From contig NZ_JBKQGY010000001.1 of NCBI RefSeq assembly GCF_050487225.1, positions 434,001 through 498,000 on the forward strand: a DNA stretch of 64,000 bases, given 5' to 3'. The notes below the pieces were generated by a model. That model did no database searches. It had not been told where the DNA came from and saw only the letters and a program-made list of their open reading frames with translations. The stretch is from Paenalcaligenes sp050487225. Its GTDB lineage: Bacteria; Pseudomonadota; Gammaproteobacteria; Burkholderiales; Burkholderiaceae_B. Below, piece by piece: positions 7,862-16,958 of this stretch. Each line of letters opens with the position of its first letter. The first letter of the stretch is position 1. The translations under genes and the position numbers were made by a program.

Positions 7862-9043
7862 ATGCAGCATGGTGCATTAGATGGCATTCGTGTGGTGGAT
7901 CTAAGCCGTGTATTGGGCGGACCATTTGCGGCACAAGTGTTGGCCGATCATGGGGCCAGTGTCATCAAAGTAGAGCCTCCTGCGGGGGATGATACGAGGC
8001 TATGGGGGCCACCATTTAGACAAGAAAGTGCCGCTTATTTTGCTGGGATTAATCGCAATAAACGTGGCATGGTCGTGGATTTTAGTACGCAGGAAGGGCA
8101 GCAGCTCTTAGCTGATTTGCTGGTAAGCGCCGATGTGTTGATTGAAAACTTCAAAATAGGCACGCTAGAAAAATGGGGCCTAGGCGATTTGCAACAGCGT
8201 TTCCCTCGTTTAATTCATTGTCGTGTGTCTGGCTTTGGTGCAGACGGCCCGTTGGGGGCATTACCTGGTTATGACTCCGTCATTCAGGCCATGACCGGCA
8301 TCATGAGTGTGAACGGTGACGAGGGGGCAGAGGCATTACGTGTGGGGTTACCTGTAGTAGATATGGTGACAGGCATGAATGCCGCCATGGGAGTGCTGCT
8401 AGCGTTGCAAGCAAGACAACGTAGTGGGCAAGGGCAGTTTGTAGAAGCTGCCCTGTATGACAGCGGTATATCGCTGTTACACCCGCATGTTCCTAACTAC
8501 TTGTGGTCTGGGAACATGCCAAAACGTACTGGTAATGCGCATCCAAACATTACCCCTTATGACGTATACCAAAGCGGTACTACGCCGGTGTATATCGCTG
8601 TTGGCAACAATCGTCAGTTTGCCAAGCTATGCGAATACCTAGCCTTGCCGAGCATTCCCGAGGATGAGCGTTTTTCTAGCAACGCAAATCGTTGTCAGCA
8701 TAGGCAAGAGCTAAAAACCATACTTGAGAAAGCGATGTCATTGCATGATGGCAAGCAGCTTGCTGCGGAACTCATACAGCAAGGCGTACCTTGTGGTCCC
8801 ATCTTGGATGTGGCTGACGTGGTGCAACACCCGCATACACAACATCGTCAGATGTTGGTGTCTATTGGTGAGCATTACCAAGGTATCGCATCACCTATTA
8901 AGTTGGATAAAACCCCAGCGAGTTATCGTTTGCCGCCTCCCCAGTTTGCTGAACATAGCACAGAGATTTTGCGTGAGTACGGTGTGGATGAGTCAGCCAT
9001 TACGCGGCTATTGGAGCAGGGGGTAGTGAAGCAGAAAGCGTGA
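7862..9043 (+). CDS. Class III (CaiB/BaiF family) CoA-transferase
   Basis: 393 aa. The N-terminus LDGIRVVDLSRVLGGPFAAQVLADHGASVIKVEPPAGDDTR is the CaiB/BaiF signature. The catalytic Asp is probably D167 in LPVVDMVTGMN, aligned with Asp169 of formyl-CoA transferase. The enzyme moves CoA from a donor such as succinyl-CoA to a free carboxylate. As the operon has no acyl-CoA ligase, this is probably the activation step. The ATG at 7862 has AAGGGAGAG upstream; an ATG at 7844 overlapping the previous stop is possible. The acceptor acid is unknown. Confidence 0.88.
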   Translation: MQHGALDGIRVVDLSRVLGGPFAAQVLADHGASVIKVEPPAGDDTRLWGPPFRQESAAYFAGINRNKRGMVVDFSTQEGQQLLADLLVSADVLIENFKIGTLEKWGLGDLQQRFPRLIHCRVSGFGADGPLGALPGYDSVIQAMTGIMSVNGDEGAEALRVGLPVVDMVTGMNAAMGVLLALQARQRSGQGQFVEAALYDSGISLLHPHVPNYLWSGNMPKRTGNAHPNITPYDVYQSGTTPVYIAVGNNRQFAKLCEYLALPSIPEDERFSSNANRCQHRQELKTILEKAMSLHDGKQLAAELIQQGVPCGPILDVADVVQHPHTQHRQMLVSIGEHYQGIASPIKLDKTPASYRLPPPQFAEHSTEILREYGVDESAITRLLEQGVVKQKA

Positions 9044-9085
9044 AAAATATCTTACTTATACCGTTTTATCGGTAGGTGGATGTAG

Positions 9086-9103
9086 GCATTGTCTAGGCAA
9101 TGC
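9086..9103. promoter_or_regulatory. Palindrome before the ABC importer genes
   Basis: GCATTG-TCTAGG-CAATGC is a perfect 6+6 inverted repeat, 39 bp before the binding-protein start in a 99 bp spacer. A smaller repeat TACCG-N6-CGGTA lies at 9059-9074. These could be an operator for an internal promoter or mRNA hairpins separating the enzyme pair from the transporter genes. Confidence 0.35.
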
Positions 9104-9142
9104 ACAATAAAACAAAACAATTATTACTAAGCAGGAGGAGCA

Positions 9143-10321
9143 ATGAAACACAGTTATTTGTCGTTTCTAACAGTGCTGTGCGTGATAACCGCATCCGCAG
9201 TCTCTGCCGCGCCACAAGAGATACGTGTAGGTTCGGTGATTTCCTTAACAGGAAATAATGCGCGAGGTGGCACAGGCATGCATGAGGGCATGCAGGTGGC
9301 GGTAGAGGTGTTTAATGAACGCCAGCCAGAATATGCCATTCGGCTGCTGACCGTGGATGACGAGTCTGCGCCCAGCAAGGCGATTGCAGCGGTGGCTCAG
9401 TTGTCATCACAGCGTGTGGTGGCCATTACCGGAGGTGCTACTTCCGATCTGGTAGCACCTGCGGCGGCCGCCGCTGATAAGGTCAGTATGGTGTATATCA
9501 CCTCTGGTGGCACGAGCGAGGAGTTTGTGAATCAAGGCTACCGAAAATTCTTCCGCATTAATAATACGCATGGCTATGTGAACGCGATGACGGGGCTCTT
9601 TACCGACATGGGCATACAAAATATGTCGGTAGTGTATTCCACGCAGAAATCCACCTATGAATTGGCCAGAGATGTAAAGCAGACCATGGAGGCCAAAGGG
9701 GTCACTGTGCATATGCATCCGTTTGATCCGGCAATTCGCGACTTCAAACCAGTGGTCAATAAGGTAAAGCTCTTGGATCAGCCTGAGCTGATTAATGTAT
9801 TGGGCTACGAGAATGACTATGTGGGCTTCTTACGCGCCGCGCGTATTTTGCAGCCTGATGTCAAAGCCATTGTGGGGGTTTGGCAAATTGCTAATGCCAA
9901 GATGGCCCATGAGTTTCCAGACTTAGTACGCAATATCTCGGGCACAGAAATGTTGCCGTATCCCGTGGAGTTTAGTGATGCAGAAGGACAAGCCTTTGAG
10001 CATAGGTTTAAAGAGAAATTTAATAAAAGTCCTGATTACTTAAATGAATATGGCTACGTGCAATCTATGTTGTTGTTCGAGGCTATTGCTAGAGCTGCAG
10101 ATAAGGAAATCTTGGATACACCAAATGGTTTGGCGGATGAAATGCGCAACACGGATCGCCAGACGTTAATAGGTAGGGTGAAGTTTGAGGACAATGGCGA
10201 CAACCCTTATTTCATGCCAAATATCGGGCAGCATCAAGAAGGAAGGGTTGTGCTGGTCTGGCCAGATCAAGCGGCAACGGGTGAAATGAATTTGCCGGGT
10301 GTTCCTTGGCGCGCTCAATAA
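9143..10321 (+). CDS. Branched-chain-type ABC importer, periplasmic binding protein
   Basis: 392 aa. Signal peptide about residues 1-22 (MKHSYLSFLTVLCVITASAV, cleavage near SA-AP). The mature part begins EIRVGSVISLTGNNARGGTGMHEGMQVAV, a Peripla_BP_6 (LivJ-like) fold. A strong site AGGAGGAG precedes the ATG. It supplies the LivHMGF-type transporter encoded downstream. In this family substrates include branched-chain amino acids, urea, aromatic acids and dicarboxylates. Because CoA-transferase and beta-oxidation genes flank it, an organic acid is more likely here than an amino acid. Confidence 0.88.
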   Translation: MKHSYLSFLTVLCVITASAVSAAPQEIRVGSVISLTGNNARGGTGMHEGMQVAVEVFNERQPEYAIRLLTVDDESAPSKAIAAVAQLSSQRVVAITGGATSDLVAPAAAAADKVSMVYITSGGTSEEFVNQGYRKFFRINNTHGYVNAMTGLFTDMGIQNMSVVYSTQKSTYELARDVKQTMEAKGVTVHMHPFDPAIRDFKPVVNKVKLLDQPELINVLGYENDYVGFLRAARILQPDVKAIVGVWQIANAKMAHEFPDLVRNISGTEMLPYPVEFSDAEGQAFEHRFKEKFNKSPDYLNEYGYVQSMLLFEAIARAADKEILDTPNGLADEMRNTDRQTLIGRVKFEDNGDNPYFMPNIGQHQEGRVVLVWPDQAATGEMNLPGVPWRAQ

Positions 10322-10360
10322 TCCATTATCAAATTTTTATAAAAAACGTGGAGACAAACT

Positions 10361-11233
10361 ATGTTTGAACTAATTTTACAGGCCTTGTTTTCAGGCCTGT
10401 TAATTGGTGGTTCCTATGCGTTGATAGCACTGGGGCAGGCCTTGGTTTTTGGAAACATGAAGATAGTGAACCTGGCTCATGGTGAGCTGGTGCTATTGGC
10501 AGCTTATCTTGCCTACAGCTGCGAGATTTGGTGGGGGCTCAACCCTATAGTGGCGATTCCTTTGGCCATGCTGGTGGTGTGCGTGCTAGCGGTTTCTATT
10601 TATCTGATGGTAGATAAGATCCGTTTAGATCGAGAGCTGAATTCCTTATTGCTGACTTACGGTGTAGCCATCGTGCTGACAAACGTGATTTTGTTGATTT
10701 GGAAGTCGGATGTGCACGCTAGCGGTACGCCGTGGTTTCAAGAAGCATTAGTGATTAAGAATCTCTATAGCATGAACAGTGAATGGTTCTTCTTTTTGGT
10801 GAGCATGCTATTGCTGTTGGTGTGTGGCTGGTGGTTACGCAAAAGTTGGTATGGGCGTGCAGTACGTGCCGTAGCCAGTAATAGAGATGCAGCAAAACTC
10901 ATGGGCGTTAATCCACGTCAGACAGAAATGTTGTCGTTCGTGGTGGCGGGTTTACTGGCTACCTTTGCTGGTGTTGCTCTTTTTAGCACAACATTTATTC
11001 AACCTGAGTTGGGTAATTTGCTGACCATTAAAGCTTTCATTATTACGGTGTTGGCAGGCGTGGGCTCTATTCCAGGAGTGTTCTTGGCTTCGGTGCTATT
11101 GGGGGTTGTTGAGTCGTTGACTATTACCCTCTTTAGCTCATCGCTGCAGGAGCTAACCGGTATGGTGCTGTTCTTGCTGGTGTTGTTCGTGATGCCAAAT
11201 GGCTTGTTTGGACAGAAAAGGAGAGCCGCATGA
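10361..11233 (+). CDS. livH: Branched-chain-type ABC importer permease (LivH family)
   Basis: 290 aa integral membrane protein with about eight hydrophobic segments. The N-terminus LFSGLLIGGSYALIALGQALVFGNMKIVNLAHGELVLLAAYLAY is the LivH signature, and ASNRDAAKLMGVNPRQTEMLSFVVAGLLATFAG is the conserved cytoplasmic loop that contacts the ATPase. GGAGA precedes the start. The stop overlaps the next start by 4 bp (ATGA), so the two permeases are translationally coupled. The symbol denotes family; the substrate is not established. Confidence 0.88.
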   Translation: MFELILQALFSGLLIGGSYALIALGQALVFGNMKIVNLAHGELVLLAAYLAYSCEIWWGLNPIVAIPLAMLVVCVLAVSIYLMVDKIRLDRELNSLLLTYGVAIVLTNVILLIWKSDVHASGTPWFQEALVIKNLYSMNSEWFFFLVSMLLLLVCGWWLRKSWYGRAVRAVASNRDAAKLMGVNPRQTEMLSFVVAGLLATFAGVALFSTTFIQPELGNLLTIKAFIITVLAGVGSIPGVFLASVLLGVVESLTITLFSSSLQELTGMVLFLLVLFVMPNGLFGQKRRAA

Positions 11234-12180
11234 CACAGCGCATTTGGCTAGTAGTGCTACTGGTGGGATTTTATGTGTTTGTACCACTGGCACTGGGCAA
11301 TAACTTTTATTTGTATAGCTTGTTGATTGCCGCATTGACCATTGCAGCCATTGCAACAGCCTGGTCCTTGCTGAGCAATTTAGGCGGCATGATGAGTTTT
11401 GGTCATGCAGCATTTTTTGGTGTGGGTGCTTATACCTCTGCGTTGTTAACCATGCAGGTAGGGGTGCCGGTGTTGTTGTCTATGCTCATAGCAGGGGTCT
11501 GCACGGCAGTGGTGGCTATTGTGATGTTGCCCACGCTTCGACTATCTGGTCCGTATTTTTCACTGGCAATTTTGGGCTATGCACATATTTTTAAAATCAT
11601 TGCCACTGAGTGGCGCAGCTTAACTGGCGGGGCGGGGGGCTTAACGGGAATTCCTGCTTTACCTACGTTTATGGGCATGGACTTAGGGAGCAACTTAGGC
11701 AGTTATTTGTTGATTTTGACCGTGGTGCTACTGTTTATTGTGGCCTATTACTGGCTTAGCAAAAGCTATTACGGCTTAGCGTTGAAAGCCATGCATGAGT
11801 CCGAAACGGCCACGCGAGTGATTGGTGTGAACAGTTTTTGGTTAAAGGCATTGATGCTGTTTATTTCTGCTTTTATGACTGGGATAGTAGGGGCGTTTAA
11901 TGCGCATTACATCAACTTCCTGGAGCCTAGCTACGCCTTTGATTCCAGTTGGACATTGATACCTATTATTGCTGCTATTTGCGGTGGGTATCGCAGCATT
12001 ATCGGACCATTTGTGGGGGCCATTGTGATTTACCTGATGGATCAGTTTGTGTTTAAAAACCTGATCCCAACAGGTCACCAAGTTATTTTAGGAATGCTGT
12101 TAGTAGGCATGATCATCCTTAGACATTCGGGGCTGGTGAGTCTGATTGGCGGTAAAAAACAAGGAGGGGCACATGCTTGA
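11230..12180 (+). CDS. livM: Branched-chain-type ABC importer permease (LivM family)
   Basis: 316 aa, about ten hydrophobic segments. Conserved LivM features: ATAWSLLSNLGGMMSFGHAAFFGVGAYTSALL and the loop ALKAMHESETATRVIGVNSFWLKALMLFISAFMTGIVGAF. It forms the membrane channel with the preceding LivH-type protein. The start overlaps the previous stop (ATGA) and the end overlaps the next ATG by 8 bp, so translation of the set is coupled. Confidence 0.88.
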   Translation: MTQRIWLVVLLVGFYVFVPLALGNNFYLYSLLIAALTIAAIATAWSLLSNLGGMMSFGHAAFFGVGAYTSALLTMQVGVPVLLSMLIAGVCTAVVAIVMLPTLRLSGPYFSLAILGYAHIFKIIATEWRSLTGGAGGLTGIPALPTFMGMDLGSNLGSYLLILTVVLLFIVAYYWLSKSYYGLALKAMHESETATRVIGVNSFWLKALMLFISAFMTGIVGAFNAHYINFLEPSYAFDSSWTLIPIIAAICGGYRSIIGPFVGAIVIYLMDQFVFKNLIPTGHQVILGMLLVGMIILRHSGLVSLIGGKKQGGAHA

Positions 12181-12886
12181 ACTCGATCAGGTAACCATAC
12201 GTTTTGGTGGGCTGGTGGCCGTGAATCACGTGAGCTTCAGTATGCAGCAAAATGAAGTGGTGGGTTTGGTAGGGCCAAATGGTGCAGGTAAAACCACCTT
12301 GTTTAATGCCGTGTCAGGATTAGTACGACCTAATTCGGGGCAGATACGTTTCCAGCAGCAGAATATTATGCGTATGCCTTTGCATAAACGAGCTAGACAG
12401 GGCATAGGCCGGTCTTTTCAAATTCCGCAGCCATTACACCAACTGACCGTACGAGAGAATCTGTTAGTAGCGCAGCGTTTTGGCATGGGTCGTGTAGACA
12501 TGCCGAAAATTGATGAGATTCTTAGCTTTATGGGGCTAGCGCATAAGGCGGAGAGCCAGGCGGCAACAGACTTAGCCCTTACTGAATTGAAAGCGTTGGA
12601 GGTCGCTAAAGCCTTGGCGACAGAGCCTAAATTACTGTTGTTGGACGAGGTGTTGGCAGGGCTAGAGGTGAAAGGTAAAGCGCACTTTATGCGGCTGTTA
12701 AAAACGTTACAGCAAGAGCGCCAAATAGGCATTCTGATTATTGAGCATGATATTGAAACCATCATGCAGCTTTGCAATCGCGTGTGTGTATTGAACTTTG
12801 GTCAGTTGATTGCCGATGGCGAACCCGAAAAGGTGTTCAAGATGCCAGAGGTCATGCAAAGCTACACAGGAGAAATACATGCTTAA
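12173..12886 (+). CDS. livG: Branched-chain-type ABC importer ATP-binding protein (LivG family)
   Basis: 237 aa. Walker A GPNGAGKTTLFNAVSGL, Walker B LLLLDEVLAGLE, switch His in IIEHDIETIMQL. The ABC signature is degenerate: LALTELKALEVAKAL replaces an LSGGQ-type motif, a deviation common in LivG partners. The ATG at 12173 follows AAGGAGGGG; the longer frame from 12146 lies inside livM and lacks this site. Overlaps both neighbours slightly. Pairs with LivF, whose signature is canonical, so one of the two composite ATP sites may be weak. Confidence 0.88.
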   Translation: MLELDQVTIRFGGLVAVNHVSFSMQQNEVVGLVGPNGAGKTTLFNAVSGLVRPNSGQIRFQQQNIMRMPLHKRARQGIGRSFQIPQPLHQLTVRENLLVAQRFGMGRVDMPKIDEILSFMGLAHKAESQAATDLALTELKALEVAKALATEPKLLLLDEVLAGLEVKGKAHFMRLLKTLQQERQIGILIIEHDIETIMQLCNRVCVLNFGQLIADGEPEKVFKMPEVMQSYTGEIHA

Positions 12887-13580
12887 GGTAGAGGCAATCC
12901 AAGCCGGTTATGGCGATATCAATATCTTGTGGGATGTGTCACTTAGTGTAGAAAAAGGTCAATTCACCACCATTATTGGTACGAATGGCGCAGGTAAAAC
13001 TACCTTGCTACGAGCCATTATGGGGCTGATCCCTCTTAAAACAGGGGCGATACGCTTGGAAGGTACGGATATCAGCCGCTATGAAACATGGGATATGAAT
13101 GAACGCGGTTTATGTCTGATTCCTGAAGGACGAATGGTGTTTAGAGAAATGTCCGTGGAAGAAAACTTGATGATGGGGGCGTATCCCCAAAAAAGCAGGG
13201 CTAATGCAAAGCAAAACCTAGAGTCTGTGTATGCACGTTTCCCACGGTTAAAAGAGCGCTATAAGCAATTGGCTGGTTCGTTATCGGGTGGTGAGTCGCA
13301 AATGTTGGCGATGGGGAGGGGCTTAATGTCTGAGCCAGACATAATCTTGATTGATGAACCTTCGCTGGGGTTAGCGCCTGTCATCGTGAACGATATTTTC
13401 GATATTCTGCGAGGCTTAAAGGACGAGGGAAAAACCATCGTACTAGTAGAACAGAATACGCATCGCTCGGTTGAGATGGCAGATCACGTGTACTTAATGC
13501 AAAGCGGCAAAGTTATTTTGTCGCAAAATGCAGCCGACGTGGATTTGGATGCGCTGCATGATTTGTATTTTGCACGATAG
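12879..13580 (+). CDS. livF: Branched-chain-type ABC importer ATP-binding protein (LivF family)
   Basis: 233 aa. Walker A GTNGAGKTTLLRAIMGL, signature LSGGESQMLAMGRGL, Walker B IILIDEPSLGLAP, switch His in VLVEQNTHRSVEMAD (EQN form usual for LivF). The ATG at 12879 overlaps the end of livG by 8 bp and follows AGGAGAAAT. Last gene of the transporter set, 12 bp before the FadB-like gene and clearly in one transcription unit with it. Confidence 0.88.
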   Translation: MLKVEAIQAGYGDINILWDVSLSVEKGQFTTIIGTNGAGKTTLLRAIMGLIPLKTGAIRLEGTDISRYETWDMNERGLCLIPEGRMVFREMSVEENLMMGAYPQKSRANAKQNLESVYARFPRLKERYKQLAGSLSGGESQMLAMGRGLMSEPDIILIDEPSLGLAPVIVNDIFDILRGLKDEGKTIVLVEQNTHRSVEMADHVYLMQSGKVILSQNAADVDLDALHDLYFAR

Positions 13581-13592
13581 CAAGGAGGGTAT

Positions 13593-15689
13593 ATGTCAGA
13601 AGTGCTTACGTATACGGTGCAGGATGGCGTAGCAATCCTTGCCTTTGGACAAGGTAAAGTAAATGCCTTGAGTTTGTTAGTAAGAACAGCGCTGTATAAC
13701 GCTATGCAGCGTGCACAAGACGATGTGCAGTGTCAGGCGATTGTCTTAGTGGGTAAAGGTAATAGTTTTAGTGCAGGCGCGGACATTAAGGAGTTCAATA
13801 CCCCTCAAGCACACGCCACACCCTCTTTAGAAGCGCTATTGGCACGAGTGCAAGCAAGTACTAAGCCTGTGGTCGTAGCTATACAGGGCGTGGCACTAGG
13901 CGGTGGTTTTGAACTGGCGTTGGCGGCGAGCTATAGGGTGATGCATAGCACGGCCAAACTAGGGTTACCTGAGGTGAGTTTGGGGTTGATTCCTGGCGCA
14001 GGTGGAACGCAACGTTTACCGCGTATTGTGGGTGTGGGAACGGCGGCAACATTGATTGCCACGGCACAGCGACTAGATGCCGCTGAAGCCTTGAGTTTGG
14101 GCGTGGTTGATGACGTATCTGAGCATGATGTCTTAGTTGATGCTGTGCTGCTAGCCAAGCAAAAAGCCCCCGATTTTATGGCTTGCCCTGATGATGTTCC
14201 GGCGCTAATACCTACAGCCGAGGATGCGCAGCAATTGCAAGCGCTCAAGGCGTCGTTAGCTAAACGTAAACGGGGTTATCTCGCGCCAGTAGTTGCTGTG
14301 GAATGCGTAGAGCAAAGCACGCATCTCACGTTGCAAGAGGGGTTGAAGCATGAGCGAGAGCAGTTTCAGCAGTTGATGCAAGGTACGCAAAGCAAAGCGT
14401 TGCGGTACTTGTTTCTGGCTGAGAGACGTACGCAAGATGGGTTGCACACGCAAGCCGTCAATGACAATTTCACTAACGTAGCCGTCATTGGTGGCGGGCT
14501 GATGGGGCGTGGCATCGTTATGTCGTTGTTGGATGCTGGGCTGCAAGTCGTGTTGGTAGAGCAAAGCGTGGCCGCAGAGCAAGCAGCAGTACAGAGCATT
14601 AAGCAAGCCTACCAAGGGCAGGTGGACAAGGGGCAACTTGATAAATCGCAGCAGGATGCCCGCCTACAAAGACTCACTAGTTCAGCACAGATCACCACTA
14701 TGGGCCACGTCGATTTGGTTATAGAGGCAGTGATTGAAGACATGGAGGTCAAGAAAGCTGTATTTGCTCAGTTAGATACGCTGTGTGGCCCAGAAACTGT
14801 GTTTGCGAGCAATACCTCTAGATTGGACATTAATCACTTGGCGGCGGCTACCCGTCGTCCTGAGCGTTTTCTGGGCTTGCACTTTTTTAGTCCTGCCAAT
14901 CGCATGCCCTTGCTAGAAGTGGTGCAAGGGGCACGTACTGCTCCGGTCGTGATGGCACAGATCATGAGCTTTGCGAAACGTCTACGCAAGATTGCCGTGC
15001 CTGTAGGCGTGTGTGAAGGGTTTGTAGGCAATAGAATGCTGACGGCGTACAGACGCGAAGCTTCATTTTTGCTAGAGGAGGGGGCCAGCGTGGCTCAGGT
15101 AGATGCTGCGCTGTACGACTTTGGCATGGCGATGGGGCCTTTTGTGATGACGGATATGGCTGGGCTGGATATCAGTTGGGCCGCCAGGAAACGGTTGGCT
15201 GCGAGCAGAGATCACACCATTCGAGACAGCAAAATTGGGGATAGGCTGTGTGAAATGGGGCGGTTCGGTCAGAAGAGTTTAGCGGGATACTACCGATACG
15301 AAGCCGGCAGTCGTCAACCCGTAGAAGATCCTGTGGTGGCAGAGGTGATTCAGCGTTGTGCGCAGGAGGCGGGTATTGCTCAACAACCGTGGCAAGCAGC
15401 ACAGATTGTAGAGCGGGCCATGTATGCATTGATTAATGAAGGCGTACACCTACTTGCCGAGGGTATTGCTAGACGAGCTTCCGATATTGATTTGGTGTAT
15501 GTGAACGGCTATGGCTTTCCTGCCTATAGGGGAGGGCCAATGTTTTATGCCGATACGGTGGGGTTGCAGCATGTTTATCGTCAAATACGACAATGGGAAC
15601 AGCAGTTCGGCAAACATTGGTCTCCCTCGCCGCTTTTTGCCGAGTTAGTGCAAAAACAGCAACGACTATCCGACTATCAATCAGAATAA
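13593..15689 (+). CDS. FadB/PimF-like bifunctional enoyl-CoA hydratase / 3-hydroxyacyl-CoA dehydrogenase
   Basis: 698 aa. The N-terminal crotonase domain (about 1-200) has oxyanion-hole residues in GNSFSAGADIKEF and ALGGGFELALA, with catalytic Glu in LPEVSLGLIPGAGG. The C-terminal dehydrogenase (about 290-690) has the NAD site VAVIGGGLMGRGIVMSLLDAG, catalytic His in GLHFFSPANRMPLLEVV and GFVGNRML. It hydrates 2-enoyl-CoA and oxidises 3-hydroxyacyl-CoA. The domain order matches FadB/FadJ and peroxisomal MFE1; the length resembles PimF of pimelate degradation. Preceded by AAGGAGGG and 10 bp before the thiolase gene. Confidence 0.9.
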   Translation: MSEVLTYTVQDGVAILAFGQGKVNALSLLVRTALYNAMQRAQDDVQCQAIVLVGKGNSFSAGADIKEFNTPQAHATPSLEALLARVQASTKPVVVAIQGVALGGGFELALAASYRVMHSTAKLGLPEVSLGLIPGAGGTQRLPRIVGVGTAATLIATAQRLDAAEALSLGVVDDVSEHDVLVDAVLLAKQKAPDFMACPDDVPALIPTAEDAQQLQALKASLAKRKRGYLAPVVAVECVEQSTHLTLQEGLKHEREQFQQLMQGTQSKALRYLFLAERRTQDGLHTQAVNDNFTNVAVIGGGLMGRGIVMSLLDAGLQVVLVEQSVAAEQAAVQSIKQAYQGQVDKGQLDKSQQDARLQRLTSSAQITTMGHVDLVIEAVIEDMEVKKAVFAQLDTLCGPETVFASNTSRLDINHLAAATRRPERFLGLHFFSPANRMPLLEVVQGARTAPVVMAQIMSFAKRLRKIAVPVGVCEGFVGNRMLTAYRREASFLLEEGASVAQVDAALYDFGMAMGPFVMTDMAGLDISWAARKRLAASRDHTIRDSKIGDRLCEMGRFGQKSLAGYYRYEAGSRQPVEDPVVAEVIQRCAQEAGIAQQPWQAAQIVERAMYALINEGVHLLAEGIARRASDIDLVYVNGYGFPAYRGGPMFYADTVGLQHVYRQIRQWEQQFGKHWSPSPLFAELVQKQQRLSDYQSE

Positions 15690-15698
15690 GGAAAAATA

Positions 15699-16880
15699 GT
15701 GAAAGAAGTGGTGGTGGTTTCTACAGCTCGTACCCCCATTGGTAAGGCATACAGGGGGGCGTTTAATAATAGCTATGGTGCAGAGTTAGGTGCGCATGTA
15801 GTACGGGCAGCGCTGGAGCGGGCAAAGGTCGAGCCAGCCGAGATTGATGAGGTGGTGTTTGGTGTGGGGCGTCCCGAAGGCACAACGGGGGGTAATATCG
15901 CCAGACAGATTGCCTTGCATGCAGGCATGCCGGTGAGCACATCAGGGATGGTGGTGAGTCGGTTTTGTGCTTCCGGTTTACAAGCCATTGTCAGTGCTGC
16001 TCATCGTATTTTGGTGGATGGGCTGCCCATGGCGGTAGCGGGTGGTATGGACGTGATTAGTCTGACTGTGAATGAACACACGAATACGTGGTATCAGCAA
16101 GCCCCCTGGCTAAAAGAGCATTGCCCAGCTATTTATAGCAGCATGATACAGACTGCAGAAAATGTGGCTAGGCACTATGGCATTACTCGTGAGCAGCAAG
16201 ACGCGTATGGTTTGCAAAGCCAGCAGCGTGTGGCGGCAGCACTTGCAGCGGGGCGGTTTGAGCAAGAAATAGTGCCGTTCACGACGACAAAACTTGTGAA
16301 AGATAAAGAGACTGGTGCATGGCAAGAGGTATCGGTGTGTCTACAGCAAGATGAAGGGATTCGAACCACAGATGCCGCATCGTTAGCAGCGTTGAAGCCG
16401 GTGTTGGAGGGCGGTACGGTGACAGCAGGTAATGCGAGTCAACTGTCAGACGGTGCTAGCGCATGTGTAGTGATGGAAAGGCGTATAGCTGAACAACGAA
16501 ATGCTAATATTTTGGGTGTGTTTCGAGGCTTCGCGGTGAGTGGATGCGAACCAGGGGAAATGGGCATAGGCCCTATTTATGCTGTACCCAAGCTCTTGAA
16601 ACAGACTGGATTACGTGTGCAAGATATAGGATTATGGGAGCTAAATGAGGCGTTCGCCGTACAGGCGCTATATTGTCGTGATTATTTAGGTATTCCCAAT
16701 GATGCGCTGAATGTGAATGGCGGTGCTATTGCTATTGGTCATCCCTTTGGTATGTCTGGAGCACGCATGGTAGGTCATGCATTGCTGGAAGGTAGACGTC
16801 GTGGTGTGCGCTATGTGGTGGTCACTATGTGTGTGGGTGGTGGTATGGGTGCAGCGGCATTATTTGAGATCACGCCCTAA
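15699..16880 (+). CDS. Acyl-CoA thiolase (acetyl-CoA C-acyltransferase)
   Basis: 393 aa thiolase with the full catalytic set: C90 in SRFCASGLQ, H348 in AIGHPFGMSGAR and C378 in TMCVGGGMGAA. It begins KEVVVVSTARTPIGKAYRGAF. GTG start at 15699 after AAGGAAAAAT. It would cleave 3-oxoacyl-CoA and release acetyl-CoA, completing the cycle begun by the upstream dehydrogenase and FadB-like protein. Acyl specificity cannot be read. Last gene of the operon; a strong terminator follows at 16959. Confidence 0.9.
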   Translation: MKEVVVVSTARTPIGKAYRGAFNNSYGAELGAHVVRAALERAKVEPAEIDEVVFGVGRPEGTTGGNIARQIALHAGMPVSTSGMVVSRFCASGLQAIVSAAHRILVDGLPMAVAGGMDVISLTVNEHTNTWYQQAPWLKEHCPAIYSSMIQTAENVARHYGITREQQDAYGLQSQQRVAAALAAGRFEQEIVPFTTTKLVKDKETGAWQEVSVCLQQDEGIRTTDAASLAALKPVLEGGTVTAGNASQLSDGASACVVMERRIAEQRNANILGVFRGFAVSGCEPGEMGIGPIYAVPKLLKQTGLRVQDIGLWELNEAFAVQALYCRDYLGIPNDALNVNGGAIAIGHPFGMSGARMVGHALLEGRRRGVRYVVVTMCVGGGMGAAALFEITP

Positions 16881-16958
16881 GCAGGGTGATGTGATGATTA
16901 TTGGAGCCTAAACACTTAGGCATCTATCTTGTGCTACTGCGTCAGAGGTCAGCCATAC

